A stretch of 64,000 bases of DNA from Rhizoclosmatium globosum (GCA_002104985.1 MCGO01000088.1:62001-126000); one strand, 5' to 3'. Shown: positions 9,944 through 21,232, counted from the stretch's first letter. Made by a program: numbers and translations. Notes: generated by a model from the sequence alone, not told the origin.

Positions 9944-11722
9944 TTACAAGCGTGAAAAAGTACCCGTCACTCCTCCATCCAACGAAATCACGAATTGGCT
10001 ATTCCCAGGGCCAAAGAATATTGGAGTGAAAGGAACAGAGAAATTCTTGTATCTCATAATAGATAACTCGAATATTCCGAAAATATCATATTCCCAGTGC
10101 CCAATGATGCCAGTGCTCTTTGCTGGCTGGTCTTGCTCACCCTTCCATTCAAACGTGTAGTAGTTATTCTTGACATCTGAGTACTTCAACGAAATCGTGC
10201 CGAACATCGGGCTCTGGTAGGTTCCTTCGTAATCCTTGAATGGAAGAGAAGCAGTTGTGTTCAAGTGTCGCTGAGAAATTAAGAATGCATTCCCTTCCTC
10301 TTGTGCTTGAGCATCCGCGGCAAGCAAATCCTGATACTCTTTGGTCCAATCAGATTTCACGCGGGGAAACAACAGAGTGTCGGCGAGTTGACGTGAAAGA
10401 GTTAAAGGCAACTGCGACTCTCCATTTGAAAGCACAATGATGGCCAAATCATCATTTGGGAATAAGTCGATCTGGGAGACATATCCAGGAAGTCCTCCAG
10501 ACTTTCCAACATTGACTTTTCCGCGGAATGATTCAAGATTCCAGCCCAAACCCACTGTTTGTGTTTAGTTAGCTGATTTGTAATTCTATCCCTCATATAA
10601 CTTACAAGATTGGAAAGTTTCCTTTCCAACGAGCTTCGCGTATGTCGAGATGTAAGGCTTCAAGATCTTGTTGAATTGAGTACTTGAAACTAAGGTAGTG
10701 CCGTTTGGCAAAACACCTCGCTTGTTGAAGAACGCTGCCCATTTAGCCACTAGAGCAAATTCAATGAGTGGTTTCACGAGCTGCGAATGACAAATTGGTT
10801 GACTTACAATCTTCAATGTTAGACACAATAGACCCAGCAGGCTTGGTGGAATCAACAGGGTGAGTTTGATTCAAATCATACACTTTCAATGTCCCGTCGA
10901 AATCCGTGTAGAATCCTCTCGAGAAATCGGCACTCGATGGAACGTATACTTGATCCATTAATGTGGCCTTCATACCAAGCGGTTCAAGAATGCCAGTTTG
11001 GACAAGCTTCTCCCAACTTAAACCTGAAGCCTTGGCTCCAATTTCACCCGCAAGAGCGAACATGGTGTTACTGTATTGGAACTTTTGTCTCAACTGGACA
11101 GGCAAGGACTTTGGATCTTGAGGATCATCCACTGGGAAAGGAATCTCTCCAATGTGCGACAGAATCGTGTCAGACGTGGACCAAACCCATTCCAAGGTTT
11201 GTACGCTTGGGAAGCCTGAGCGATGAGACAGAATATCAATGAGATTTGCACTGGTGTTTGCAAAGTGTCAGAAAACTGGATGCCAGGGTAAAGAGTTGTG
11301 ACAGGAGTGTTCCAATCGAGTTTCTTTTGATCCACAAGTTGGCGATTGCACAGGCGGTGAATCCCTGTTTCAGTAGGGCATTAGCGAGATGATCTTGCTA
11401 TAAACGAAAACCATGCCTTTGTAATGGAAGCAATGGGGAACAAAGTCTTCGTGGTAACCTTTCCCTTCTTTGCATCTTTGACACCAAATCCCTTTCCGTA
11501 CACGAGCTTTCCCTTGTGGACTACACCAACGGCGACGCCTGGTACATTCCATTTCTTTCGAATCGACTCAATTTGTCTGTCGAGCTGGTTCTGGTTGATG
11601 TGGATGTCACCATTTAACGAGGTGTAATCAGAATTGAGAGGGATAGCCTCATCGCTGCCTTGTGGGACTGGGGAAGCGATGGCAGATGCAACTAATAACG
11701 CAAGGTAGATGATTGATTTCAT
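9944..11722 (-). CDS. Secreted serine beta-lactamase-fold hydrolase, copy 1
   Basis: Member of the beta-lactamase/class C (S12, PF00144-type) family with a C-terminal beta-domain of DUF3471 type. Exons: 11722-11417, 11364-10808, 10749-10606 and 10554-9944. The first 17-21 residues (MKSIIYLALLVASAIAS) are a signal peptide. Active-site motifs: S-I-T-K (S99, K102), Y-S-N in QYSNTMFALAG, and K-S-G-G in GKSGGLPGY. Intron 1 starts GC instead of GT. One frame change near 11268 fits one T missing (CTTTTGC seen as CTTTGC). The substrate is unknown: fungal members include esterases, peptidases and lactonases, and nothing here shows real beta-lactam cleavage. Copy 2 follows 660 bp upstream in the same direction. 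Confidence 0.86.
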
Positions 11723-11760
11723 GGCTTTTTTGTGGAGCATATATTGAAACCTGTACCATG

Positions 11761-11783
11761 TTTTTATTGGCCGTTTGAGTGCT
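11761..11783 (-). promoter_or_regulatory. Core promoter element shared with copy 2: AGCACTCAAACGGCC next to an AT-rich TATA-like box
   Basis: Read on the minus strand, AGCACTCAAACGGCC (11783-11769) runs straight into AATAAAAA, 47 bp before the ATG of copy 1. The same 15-mer next to TATAAAAG lies 53 bp before the ATG of copy 2. Confidence 0.55.
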
Positions 11784-11786
11784 CTT

Positions 11787-12383
11787 GAGTGCTGTCTTGC
11801 CGCAAGCACCTCCACAATTATCCAACAAAAGTACTTGCAAATTGATTATTTGGTTTGAAACAGACCTTTAGATGCAGTTGGTTGATCGAATGGTCACTTT
11901 CACAGTCTGGTTTGATATAGCTCAAAAGACATTCGTACTATACCTATATCAAAGTTAATTCGTTAGTTTCGTTTGGCCTCGAGTCGTATTCTTTAATTTG
12001 ATCAGTGATTTGAAGCTATTCAAAGACTTGATTATGGATTACTGTATTGCATGCTTTATACAATCATAGTTGGTGAATCCTGCGATGCTTCTTATCAACC
12101 TTTCTTGAAACACTGGACATCTGATAGGAAACATGTGCATGCACAGTCATACAATCTTGGCGAGATTTTTACTTGGATCTTGCCAAACGTCCGATAAAGC
12201 ATCCATAGTTCTACATTCGATATATGTCTAAACTGATTAAAACATCACTATCGCATGAAATGTACCGCAGACAAAACGATTTAACATGGATTTAGTTATT
12301 TGATTTAGTGGAGAATGGACGTTTATCATTTAAAAATCGAGTTATCATATTTATTCGTATTTGCTCAGGCTTGCATAATCGCG
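11787..12383. other. Intergenic, no gene seen
   Basis: AT-rich spacer of about 600 bp between the start of beta-lactamase-like copy 1 and the end of copy 2. All frames are broken by stops, and no repeat or RNA gene is recognised. It holds the upstream promoter of copy 1. Confidence 0.5.
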
Positions 12384-14075
12384 CTAATCGCTAACTGTAC
12401 GGTTGAATGTTGCCACTGTGTATTGAGATACAGGAAGTTGGAACTGGTTACCATCTGGACTGAACATAACTGGAAGGTCGGAACGGTGTAGTTCTTGTAA
12501 TCTGTAACTGAGAACTCAAACAATCCAAACGTGTCAAACTCCCAGTGACCCATGACTCCTCGAACTTTTACTCGTCCCTCTTGTTCACCTTTCCACTCCA
12601 AGCTAAGTAGTGATTGGTGCTATCACTCAATTTCAATTGAATCGTCCCAAACGTAGGGCTGGAATATAAACCTTCGTATTTTACAAATGGTTGAGATGGA
12701 ACAGTGCCGTTATGCCTGGTAGCTATCATGACCACTTCCGCATCATATTGCGCTTGCTGATGTTGCTCAGATAGCCCTTTCCAATACTTTGACCAATCAA
12801 AGTCAATTTTCGGGAAGAGGATGCGATCAGTGATGTGTCTGGAAAGTGCACTTGCCGAAACAGAGCCTGACAATGATTGCGAGATCGTCGTTTGGAAACG
12901 TATCGATTTGAGTAGTGTAACCAGGTGTAGAGCCTCCGTGGCCGATATTAACTTTTCCGCGATAGGATGCAAGGAACCAGCCAAGTCCATCTTTATACAG
13001 AATCAACAAACTTTCAGGTGAACGGAAAACTTACACGACTTGAATTCCTCAGCGTAATATGCGGGCTCGGCAGAAATGTGTGGCTTTGTAAGTTTACCAT
13101 ACTGTTGAGGGGAAATGAGTGATGTTCCGTTTGGAAGGGTTCCTCGTTTGTTAATGACAGCGACCCACTTCGCCACTATAATATACGTCAAACAATAAAA
13201 CTTATGATAATTTTGAGTCACTTACAGTCTTCAATATTTGATACGATGGAGCCAGCAGCCTTGGTAGAATCAGTGAGATACGTATCATTCAAGGAGTATG
13301 CCTGAAGCTTCCCATCCACCGAATGAAAGCCCTGCGAATAATCAGAGTCGGAGGGAACAATTCTTGCATTCGAAAAGCTGCTGGTCATTCCAATCGGACC
13401 GAAAATGTTTCTTGTGACGAGTTCATCCCAACCACCTTTGAGGCCAGACACCTTCCCACCAATATTTCCTGCCAGAGCAACCATAATGTTACTGTATTGA
13501 AACTCCTGACGCAGCTGAACAGGGGCTGAAATGTCTTGAATACGGGAAAGAACGTTCTCCCATTCGGACCAAGAGATAAACAATGCTCCCGGCTCAGCGA
13601 ATCCTGAACGGTGAGATAGAATGTCTATAAGGCTTGCTTGAGCGTTAGCTACTGGATCTGCGAATTTGACCGGGTACACAGATGTAACTGGAGTATTCCA
13701 GTCAAGTTTTCCTTCATCAACAAGCTGTGCAATCGCAAATGAAGTAAACGCCTAGTAATACCGTTCAATGCCTACATTAAAAGTACTGATTTATCATACC
13801 TTTGTACAAGACCCAATTTGGAAAAGAGTCTTTTCCGTGACCTTTCCCTTTCCACCATCCTTTGTTCCAAATCCTTGCTTGTAGACAAGCTTCCCCTTGT
13901 GAACAATACCCACTGCAAGTCCATTAACATTCCAGTCTTTACGAATTGCTTCTATTTCCTTGTCCAATTGATGCTTTCGAATAGTTAAAACAGAAGACTC
14001 TTCAGTCTCAACCTGAGGAACAGGCGAGGCAAAGACAGCGAGTGCGAGAAACTGAATGAGAAATGTAGCTTTCAT
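12384..14075 (-). CDS. Secreted serine beta-lactamase-fold hydrolase, copy 2
   Basis: Tandem paralogue of copy 1 with the same four-exon layout: 14075-13800, 13751-13226, 13175-13035 and 12990-12384. Signal peptide MKATFLIQFLALAVFASP. Motifs: S-C-T-K (S89, K92), Y-S-N in QYSNIMVALAG, and H-G-G in NIGHGGSTPGY. The last exon has three frame changes, near 12880, near 12600 and near 12460; the third fits one C missing from CCC. With these allowed for, the protein aligns with copy 1 to its end, closing NRTVSD before TAG at 12384. Intron 1 here has a normal GT donor, unlike copy 1. Three lesions in one exon leave open an early decaying copy. Confidence 0.8.
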
Positions 14076-14120
14076 TTGATGGAGAGAACTTGAAAGAGAT
14101 TATGTGACTGTGGGATAGCC

Positions 14121-14142
14121 TTTTATAGGCCGTTTGAGTGCT
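14121..14142 (-). promoter_or_regulatory. Core promoter element of copy 2: AGCACTCAAACGGCC plus TATAAAAG
   Basis: The 15-mer at 14142-14128 (minus strand) abuts TATAAAAGG, 53 bp upstream of the ATG of copy 2. An inverted copy of its 11-bp core (CTCAAACGGCC on the plus strand) lies at 14182-14192, so the element occurs twice, in opposite orientation, in this promoter. Confidence 0.6.
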
Positions 14143-14391
14143 TGCATTATATTGTTCATAGGACACTCAATTGAAGGAGTGCTCAAACGGCCTCAAATAT
14201 AGATAAATAATTGGTACAATGTTCGAATCGTGAGAGACATACGGCTCGCTCGATTATAATGGACAGAGGAGACAAAGAATTCCATTGACGAGGCTGTGCC
14301 TGTGGTCAATTGGAAACTCAACTACAAAATAATACCTCGTCAAGAACCAAATATAATCTATTGGAACGAAAGCATCTAAAACAAGGGAGCT

Positions 14392-15612
14392 TCAATCCCG
14401 TTTCCGCTCCCTTCCAACAACCGTCGCATAACAAAGTCCCAAATTCACTCCCAACACTCCCAATAGAGTCAAGAGGGCGTACCAGCACCCGCCCGCAGTA
14501 CTTGATGGAATCCATGTTGTCTGTGCACAAGAGTAAGAGACGAGCAAAAAGGGAATGTAGGCGAGAAAACTCACGCTATAACTCGCTCCGAAATGCGATG
14601 CAACAACGTACGGCAGCTGCCAGTACCCTTTATGCCATAACGCGTCATACATCAGGATTCCCCATGTCGTGTGAAGGAAAACAAAGAGACATGTTGTCAA
14701 CGCTACAATATTTAGGCAGAGTAAGCTATCTTTTAAAAATCTACATGCAAAACGCATAACAAACCTGAAATGAAAAACATGTCTTGGTCTTGACACGAAT
14801 TGCAGTAAATCATTCCTGGGTTGGATGAATTTGCCAACTGTGTCACGTACATTACGAGGGCAGACATGATTCCGTAGCCGAGACCACTGGCTGTAAGATG
14901 TTGTGATTGAGTATGGGGAACAGGATATGTTTGGGTAGAGTTACCGTAGCTGAATTTGAGACGGTTGAGTGATTGCGGAATTCCAGATATTTTTGTAAGT
15001 CCAATTCAGGGATCCTATTTGGAGAGGAATGAGAGGCTGTTGCATGGATTGTAGATGTTGGGGATGAGCCTGGGATTCCACACACCCAAGTCAGGGATTC
15101 CAGCAAAAACACCTTCCCACTCAACAGCTAGTACATAGTTCACCATATTATGTCCATCGTCTATGATATGTTGACAGACACAGTCCCAACATTCTTCCCA
15201 CTTAAGCTCTCCATGCCACCCTTCCCATCGAAGCTGCGAATAGACTCAACTTGATAACCGCCCAAAAGAGAGCCCTAAACAGCTCTTGTAGAACAATGGC
15301 GACACCAAGGTTAAAGAACGCATTGGCTTTGACGTCTTTTGATGCAGCAAACCAGAACCCAGATGCAAGCAGGATCGCAAGAAGGTAAAAGAAGGCTCTA
15401 GTAAGAGAGTGTGAGTTAGATACTTGAAGGCAGGGTTCAGGGTTATGAGTAGCACAGGGAGAGATGGAGACTGTGAAGGGCCATAAAGGAGACACGCACG
15501 AACAAATCAGGAGAATCGCAAGTTGACCAGAATGCGAAACTGTGACAGCGAAAGCTCCGATGGCCGGTCCAAAGGCAGTCAAGAAGTTGCCAAAGAAGGA
15601 GGCTGTGGGCAT
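14392..15612 (-). CDS. APH-1 family protein (gamma-secretase subunit)
   Basis: Multi-pass membrane protein. In animals and plants APH-1 forms gamma-secretase with presenilin, nicastrin and PEN-2. Exons seen: 15612-15500 (MPTASFFGNFLTAFGPAIG...), 15397 to about 15200 (AFFYLLAILLASGFWF, LQELFRALFW), a block near 14890-14766 (SGLGYGIMSALVMYVTQLAN), and two last exons ending TGA at 14392. Family hallmarks: the TM4 GxxxG-like run (G-L-G-Y-G-I-M-S-A) and both conserved histidines, in FLHTTWGILMYD and VVASHFGAS. The first intron donor is GTGCGT at 15499; another short intron removes SFLAYIPF. The loop between 14900 and 15200 is not resolved. The family call is strong for a fungal genome that would usually be expected to lack it. 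Confidence 0.83.
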
Positions 15613-15734
15613 TTTTATAAGCAAATTAATAAGAGTAACGGACAAAGTAAATATAATATTCCTTTCTTTCTTTCTTTAATCGCATCGATTGGAGAGTCGC
15701 CATCTTACTCTCATATATCCTTCCAGATCGCCAC

Positions 15735-17003
15735 TTACATACCCTCATTGGCTTCCCCAATCTGTCCAAACTCTCCCTCCAAATTCTCCTTCCACATGCT
15801 AACCTTGTTGTCTCCACAACTGACAGCCAAAATGTTTCCAGCAGTTGACCAGCTGACTCGCCAAACTACATCCCCAAATCCATCAGCCTTCAAGGGCTTC
15901 TGTACCCATTGTGCCCCAGGAGCATCCTGTGTCCAGATTTTTACAGATTTATCTTGCGAACAAGATGCGAGGTATGAAGTAGTCAGGCCAATTGAAGGCG
16001 CCCATGCAACATCGCGGACCCAGTCAGAGTGTCCCGAGAGAGTCGCTTCTTCTTTCCAGACGAGGCTATCAGGACTTTGAGCCCAGATTTTGATGAGGTT
16101 GTCGCAACCAGCGGAAGCGAGACGTTTTGGGTGGGATTGGGGTGTGGAAGAAGAGGTAAGAGAGCCAGGAACGATAGCTGGAGCCCATGTTACAGCATTC
16201 ACACCGATATTGTGAGCGGCAATGATTTGAGTGTCCCAAGCACCGTCCTCTGTTTACAGGTTTAGAGGGAACGAAATCGGAAAAGTGGGGTCATACCTTT
16301 GCAAGTAATGACAGAAATCTTTCCGTCTGATGAAGCACAGGCAAGAACGAGACCGTATTCGTGTGGAGCCCAGGCGACAGAGTTGACTATTGTGACGTGT
16401 CAGTCACTCGTCTCTCAACCCAATCGAATCCCTTTCCACCACCTCCTCCTCCATTTTCCTAACTCTCTTCCCATCCCGCAACAAAACATACCTGAAGAAA
16501 CATGTTCCGCATGCTCAAGCACCTTACTCCACACGCCATTGTACTCCCTCCAAATAAACACTTTGGCATCATACGAGCACGAAGCAAGGACAGCCCCAAA
16601 CTTTGGATGCGCCCAAGCAACCTGCCAAACAGGGCCCTGGTGGCTGTTTGGATGTAATGTGTTTAGAAGGTGCGAGATCAAACGAGGGAAGGGACAGACG
16701 GACCCGCGGAGAGTGTCGAGTTGTCGGTGTGTTTCGCCATCGACTTCAAACAGTTTAATTGTTGCGTCGGACGAGGCTGTTGCGAGGCGGCGGCCGTAGT
16801 AGTCGAGTTGGGCGTCGTGCTGTTGGTTTGGTGGTGGTTGGTGTTGGGGGTTACGGCGTTGTGAAGGGGTTCGTTAAGTGGATTGTCGTACGATTATGTC
16901 TTCATGGTGCGTGTCGAATGAGTTGACGGTCGATGGCGCGGCAGTGGTGGCCTGGAGTCTATGTTAGCTGGAGGGACTTTGAGAGACGTGTCAAACAAAC
17001 CAT
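15735..17003 (-). CDS. SEC13: SEC13, WD40 protein of COPII coat and nuclear pore
   Basis: Six-bladed WD40 propeller pairing with SEC31 in COPII vesicles and with Nup145C-type nucleoporins. Exons: ATG alone at 17003-17001, then 16951-16892, 16819-16704, 16643-16492, 16386-16297 and 16249-15735. Diagnostic blocks: [83 protein letters not shown] and [16 protein letters not shown]. The frame is intact throughout. The reading ends EANEGM then TAA, but the last bases GGTATGTAAGT also look like a strong splice donor, so a short further 3' exon cannot be excluded. The first coding exon holds only the start codon. Confidence 0.95.
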
Positions 17004-18217
17004 TTTGGGTTATTGTGGTTTTTGGCCAAAATCCAATTTTCTAGCGAATCGTGCTTCCGACATCTCCCGCAAACCACAATCTGCACCATATGATAGAGGA
17101 CTCAGTGTCCCATAACAACTGAGCAACGGACAAATTCAGGGCCTATACATTGGCCTGGGAATGCGCTTTTCTTGAGACGTGCCAGAGTCACAACATGGCT
17201 CTATTGAAAAACATCTTAACTTTCTTTCCATTTTGATGAGGATATGCAAGCGAATAAATTCCTCTCTTGTTCGAATATATAGTCTGTTTATAATGAACTT
17301 ATACCGAAATCAAGTCCTCTTTGTTGATTCTGTTTATGATTTAATTAATAACAAAATTCTGAAGCTTTTTTTTAAATTTAACTAGTTAACTAGTAACTAT
17401 AGCATGTTAAGTGTTTCATGCAGTCGTTATGACGCTAAAAATAGAACATCTCTGTTATACATTATTTTAACACGTTTGTGGCATCAATGCAAAGCTCCTG
17501 TTCTTCTCTTTCGATTAGTAGTGCTTGTATGACTTGATGGCGCCGTATGTGTGGGAGGCAACAGAAAGTGCAATCGGTGGTGGCCGGAGTGGAAATTGTG
17601 AAGGGCGCAAAGAATTTGCACTTTTGTTGGATTTCGTGCTAAACTCACAATATTAATACTTCTTTCTTTTTCCACTCTATTATAATTCCTAATAAATAAT
17701 CTATGGTCTTCACAATTTCCATAAAAACAACGCAAAAGCATCGCCAACTCAATGGACTGTTTGTTTAAACAACGCACGTTTCAAGAGTTTCTACGCACTC
17801 TTAAAGATTAGTGTAGTTCTCCCCGCTGTGCTGAGAAGACACCTCGCAAACTTGGCTGACCTACGTTTCCATCAAAAACGCTTCACCTTCGATTGAAAAA
17901 ATAAGGTTGAGAGAAGTGAACACCATCCTTGGTATTTCTTGTTAATATGATCCTGTTAGTATTATACTGAGACAGTTGGCAGCACACAAGCAACTTGTAA
18001 GTTCTTGAGTGAGCCATAGTGCAAACAGAAGATCATTATTTCTTGCATTGGATTCTATACTTTCCAGGGACTTAGATTTATTTTTCCTTCTTGTTGCCTG
18101 AAGCTTTGACACTTGGATGTCAATATGCAACACATCAATTGTGTGGTCCTACTAAAAGTAACCAAACTTCCTTAACCATCCACATAAATCATTTTATTAA
18201 GTGTCAATTGTATACAT
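17004..18217. other. Intergenic, AT-rich, no gene seen
   Basis: About 1.2 kb with only short stop-broken frames. It includes a very AT-rich part near 17220-17480. No RNA gene or repeat recognised; it separates SEC13 from the zinc-finger array. Confidence 0.5.
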
Positions 18218-18439
18218 CTAGTTTATCGCCAAGAGCTTTTGATGTGATTGTGTGTTTCGGGTTTTTTGATTGTCAAACAAGAAGCTCGCAATCAAAGTCC
18301 CGTTTTCGAATTTGCTGAGATCAGGAACGGGATGCATCGTCGCTCGATGGTTCAACGTCGATAAGATGTAAACAAAGAGATCAAGCTCCTCTGCTGAGCA
18401 CATTTTTGTGGAGAGATTTCCTTGCTTGGGGTTTGTCAA
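18218..18439 (-). pseudogene. Truncated N-terminal copy of the neighbouring zinc-finger gene
   Basis: The frame contains DLSKFENGTLIASFLFDNQ, clearly paralogous to DLSKYENGELLATFLFDSD near the start of the gene at 18540-19178, with similar flanking (ELDLFVYILS against TFYEILSLAS). No zinc finger follows: the frame stops about 25 residues later. It also has no ATG at the matching start position. I read it as a partial tandem duplicate or decayed copy on the same strand. Confidence 0.55.
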
Positions 18440-18539
18440 ATGAGATTTGGAAAAAACTAATTACGAAATTAAAGACGAATTGAACTTATGCATCTTTATT
18501 TTTGACGGCGATTGATACCTGATAATCACTTCATCAATG

Positions 18540-19178
18540 TTATACATCAGCACTTATGAATTCATTCCCATGTTTCAGACAAGTGGAACTCTTCCAATGT
18601 CGCCCCAATGCGTCCCGCCGCGCAAACTTGACTCCATCATACGGACAAACAAACTGTTTCGGCATATGAGTAGCTTCATGCCGTTTCCGGTCTTGCAGTC
18701 GCAAGAACTTTGCATTGCACGTTGAGCAAATGTGGTCTCTTGGGCGAGGATCGTCTGGGTCTGGGGAACTGCTTTCAGATCGATGTTGGATGACAACACG
18801 TGTTTTTCGTTTTGATGTTTGTCTGATTGGTTTTGTAGATGCAAGTCCGTTGTTGAGTGCGCTGTTTTCGGAATCGGTCATTTCGGCTGGTGAATGGGGA
18901 GATGCATTTCCTGTGAGTGGGTTGGCGTCGAGGGGATCGCAGGTATCAAGAGCTGAAGGTTCGCAGTGCATGATAGAGGTAGCTGTTAGTGATGGGGATG
19001 CTGTTGCCATTCGAAGTGGGTCTGAATCAAACAGGAAAGTCGCCAGTAACTCGCCATTCTCGTATTTGCTGAGATCGAGAGGATCAAGACAGAATTCATG
19101 GCTTGCTAGTGACAATATCTCGTAAAAGGTTGGAAAGCTTGAGACCAAATTGGGTCTTGTGCTGTCCTCGTCAGCCAT
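18540..19178 (-). CDS. C2H2 zinc-finger protein Z1
   Basis: Single-exon 212-residue probable transcription factor. The N-terminus carries DLSKYENGELLATFLFDSD, a form of the short L-L-x-x-[FL]-x-[YF]-D motif seen in other zinc-finger genes of this array. A Ser/Pro-rich linker with basic patch (KRKTRVV) follows. Finger 1, CSTCNAKFLRLQDRKRHEATH, is canonical C-x2-C-x12-H-x3-H. Finger 2, CPYDGVKFARRDALGRHW, lacks the second Cys of the usual pair. The target is unknown. ATG at 19178 was chosen because it opens the frame right after a non-coding AT-rich leader. Confidence 0.75.
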   Translation of the reverse strand: MADEDSTRPNLVSSFPTFYEILSLASHEFCLDPLDLSKYENGELLATFLFDSDPLRMATASPSLTATSIMHCEPSALDTCDPLDANPLTGNASPHSPAEMTDSENSALNNGLASTKPIRQTSKRKTRVVIQHRSESSSPDPDDPRPRDHICSTCNAKFLRLQDRKRHEATHMPKQFVCPYDGVKFARRDALGRHWKSSTCLKHGNEFISADV

Positions 19179-19638
19179 TTGGTTGTCAATTTTGTTATCA
19201 AGTTTTTTTCCTAGCGTAATATTGATTTCGAGGCACGCTTTGGCCTTTCAATCCTTTGTAAATTGCCTGTTACTTTTAAGGTATTGGATCTGTGAGTTGA
19301 GTATTTGCGCTGACGAATAAAGAGCTCTGATTTTAGAAAAAGTTCAACAATTGCACTCAATTAATGATACAGAATCGTTGAGTGAGGAGCATATGTGCTC
19401 CGAATGTTGCGTTAAGAGCGCTGCTGAATTTAATGAAGGGCAAACCTAATGAAGTGATGTCTGAGTTTTTTTGTTAATTACAACCTATATAGGGAGTCGG
19501 CCTTTCTAAACGCATATCAGCACTACTCTAAAGGATCTTAGGGTTAATGTACCGCCAAGGTTGGCATTAGTTCAAGACCAGTTCAAGTTGGATGTCGGAG
19601 GAGAAAGAGAAAATTGCGGAAAACACCAAACCAGACTA

Positions 19639-20604
19639 ATGAAACTGTCACGGCTCCTAAACGACGACGAGGAAGACTCTTCAGCACCATCGCCGGTACT
19701 AGACCATGCGTACTACACCGAACCAGAACTGTCAAGTGACGGGCGGGAAGACGTGGCCTCGCTTCTGCTCCAACTCTCGCACTCGCACCCAAGTTCAACT
19801 TATTTAGACTATCAGAGCCAAACAGACCATGGCAACCTCAATTTGAACCTGGTTCCGTCCCACTCAGACCGCCCTGCTTACCCTAATACAGGATACTATG
19901 CTGTCAACCATCCTCGTCATCCCAATCAAACAGTTCAAGACACCCCCCTTCACAATCAGAAGGTCCAAGCAGCCACCCCTCCACCCCCTCCACCACCGCC
20001 TCCCACACGCCAAGTCATCGCAGCTTTACTTCCTCCAAAAACAAAAGAAGATAAAGCATACCCCTGTCCACACCCAACCTGCTCCTTCATCGCAAAGGGC
20101 TACGCAGCCCTCATCCGCCACTGCGCAAAAGACTGCTACAAACACGCTGCCGCCCACCCCTCCACCACAACAACCACCCCCGAATTCACCGAATGCCCCG
20201 TCCTAAAACCAGACGGCACAAAATGCGGCCGCTCCTTCTCTGGAAACAACTGGAAAGTAAACCTCGTCACTCACTTCAAAATCCATCGCTCGGATCAGGG
20301 GAAACTGTGGCCGTGCCAGTTCTGTGCAAAGAGTTATCGCAACCAGAAGAGCTTGTTGAATCATCATAAGGAGCATGTGGGGGCTTTGTTTCCTTGTTCG
20401 AGGTGTGATGCTAGTTTTAGTAGTAAAGTGGCGAGGGATCGGCATTCGAATGTGCATCGGGTGGATTTTACTGGACGAGTGAATGCGGATGGGTATAAGG
20501 TTAGGGGTACAGGGTCGTCAAGGGCTCTGATGGAGGAGCATGATAATAACAATGAGTATGGCTTAAACAAGAAGCTTGAGTTCTTTAACGCAGTACCCCA
20601 GTAA
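19639..20604 (+). CDS. C2H2-type zinc-finger protein Z2
   Basis: Intronless gene; start at the first in-frame ATG (19639, MKLSRLLNDDEEDSS). Long disordered N-terminal half with a proline run of about nine. Fingers: C-x4-C-x12-H-C-x3-C-Y (CPHPTCSFIAKGYAALIRHC then AKDCY); a C-x9-C-x15-H-x3-H finger with the NNWKVNLVTHFKIH signature shared by other array members; then two ordinary fingers, CQFCAKSYRNQKSLLNHHKEH and CSRCDASFSSKVARDRHSNVH. Probably a nuclear DNA-binding regulator. It is transcribed away from Z1, so 19179-19638 is a shared divergent promoter. Confidence 0.85.
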   Translation: MKLSRLLNDDEEDSSAPSPVLDHAYYTEPELSSDGREDVASLLLQLSHSHPSSTYLDYQSQTDHGNLNLNLVPSHSDRPAYPNTGYYAVNHPRHPNQTVQDTPLHNQKVQAATPPPPPPPPPTRQVIAALLPPKTKEDKAYPCPHPTCSFIAKGYAALIRHCAKDCYKHAAAHPSTTTTTPEFTECPVLKPDGTKCGRSFSGNNWKVNLVTHFKIHRSDQGKLWPCQFCAKSYRNQKSLLNHHKEHVGALFPCSRCDASFSSKVARDRHSNVHRVDFTGRVNADGYKVRGTGSSRALMEEHDNNNEYGLNKKLEFFNAVPQ

Positions 20605-20690
20605 TCATTCCGTGATTCAACCTCTTTCCTTTTTTCAGTTTCAAATGCGTATTACTTTGGAAAAAAAGTCTGTTTTATATTATAGATAAT

Positions 20691-21232
20691 TTAAAAGAAT
20701 CGACGGAGGCCGATAGGTTCGTTTGAAGAATGAACAGAGGGAGACCTCGAATGCACCGAGTTTTGTGAAATTTGCCTACGAAGAGGCGCTGGGGAATGAG
20801 GAGATGTGAGGCTGTGGGTTGTTGGACTCTGAGTTTCACGAAGCTGATTATGTGAAGCGGCAATCAACTGTTCCAGTCTGTTTGATTGGTCTTTTACTTC
20901 GTTCTTTAATGTTGATACTGCTTCCTCCAGCTTTGATTCTCCGTCTTCCCGAACTTCATCAAGGGCGAACCTCAGCGATTGAATGAGAGTGCTTTGTTGC
21001 TCAACAAAGTTCGCAAGTCTTTGATGGATTCATTCGATTCTGATAGTTGGGCCTGAGTCGTTTGGAGTTCGTTGAGCAGCTGTTGAATCAAGATAGTCTG
21101 GTCTTGAGCTTTCTGATGGAGCTGATTGAGTTGCAGGGACATATCTTTTGATATCCGGTTTGCTGTGAACCAAAGTATTGCTGTTGATGCAATCAGGACA
21201 ATAGGAGTAGCATACGGCCGAAGTGTGTTCAT
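20691..21232 (-). CDS. Single-pass membrane protein with coiled coil, function unknown
   Basis: Not recognised. Starts MNTLRPYATPIVLIASTAIL, one transmembrane segment near the N-terminus, followed by a long heptad-like coiled coil (LNQLHQKAQDQTILIQQLLN, ELQTTQAQLSESNESIKDLR) and then a Ser/Pro-rich tail ending GLRRFF. The frame changes near 20998, where one T is missing (ACTTTTGTT seen as ACTTTGTT on the coding strand); with it, coding continues through SLRFALDEVREDGESKLEEA to TAA at 20691. The layout would suit an organelle-membrane scaffold or tether, which is inference from shape alone. The gene ends facing the end of Z2. Confidence 0.6.

Noticed and set aside
17484..17777. 97-residue minus-strand frame beginning MRCLNKQS
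   Set aside because: No family resemblance, in an AT-rich intergenic region, and no supporting neighbours or splice signals.
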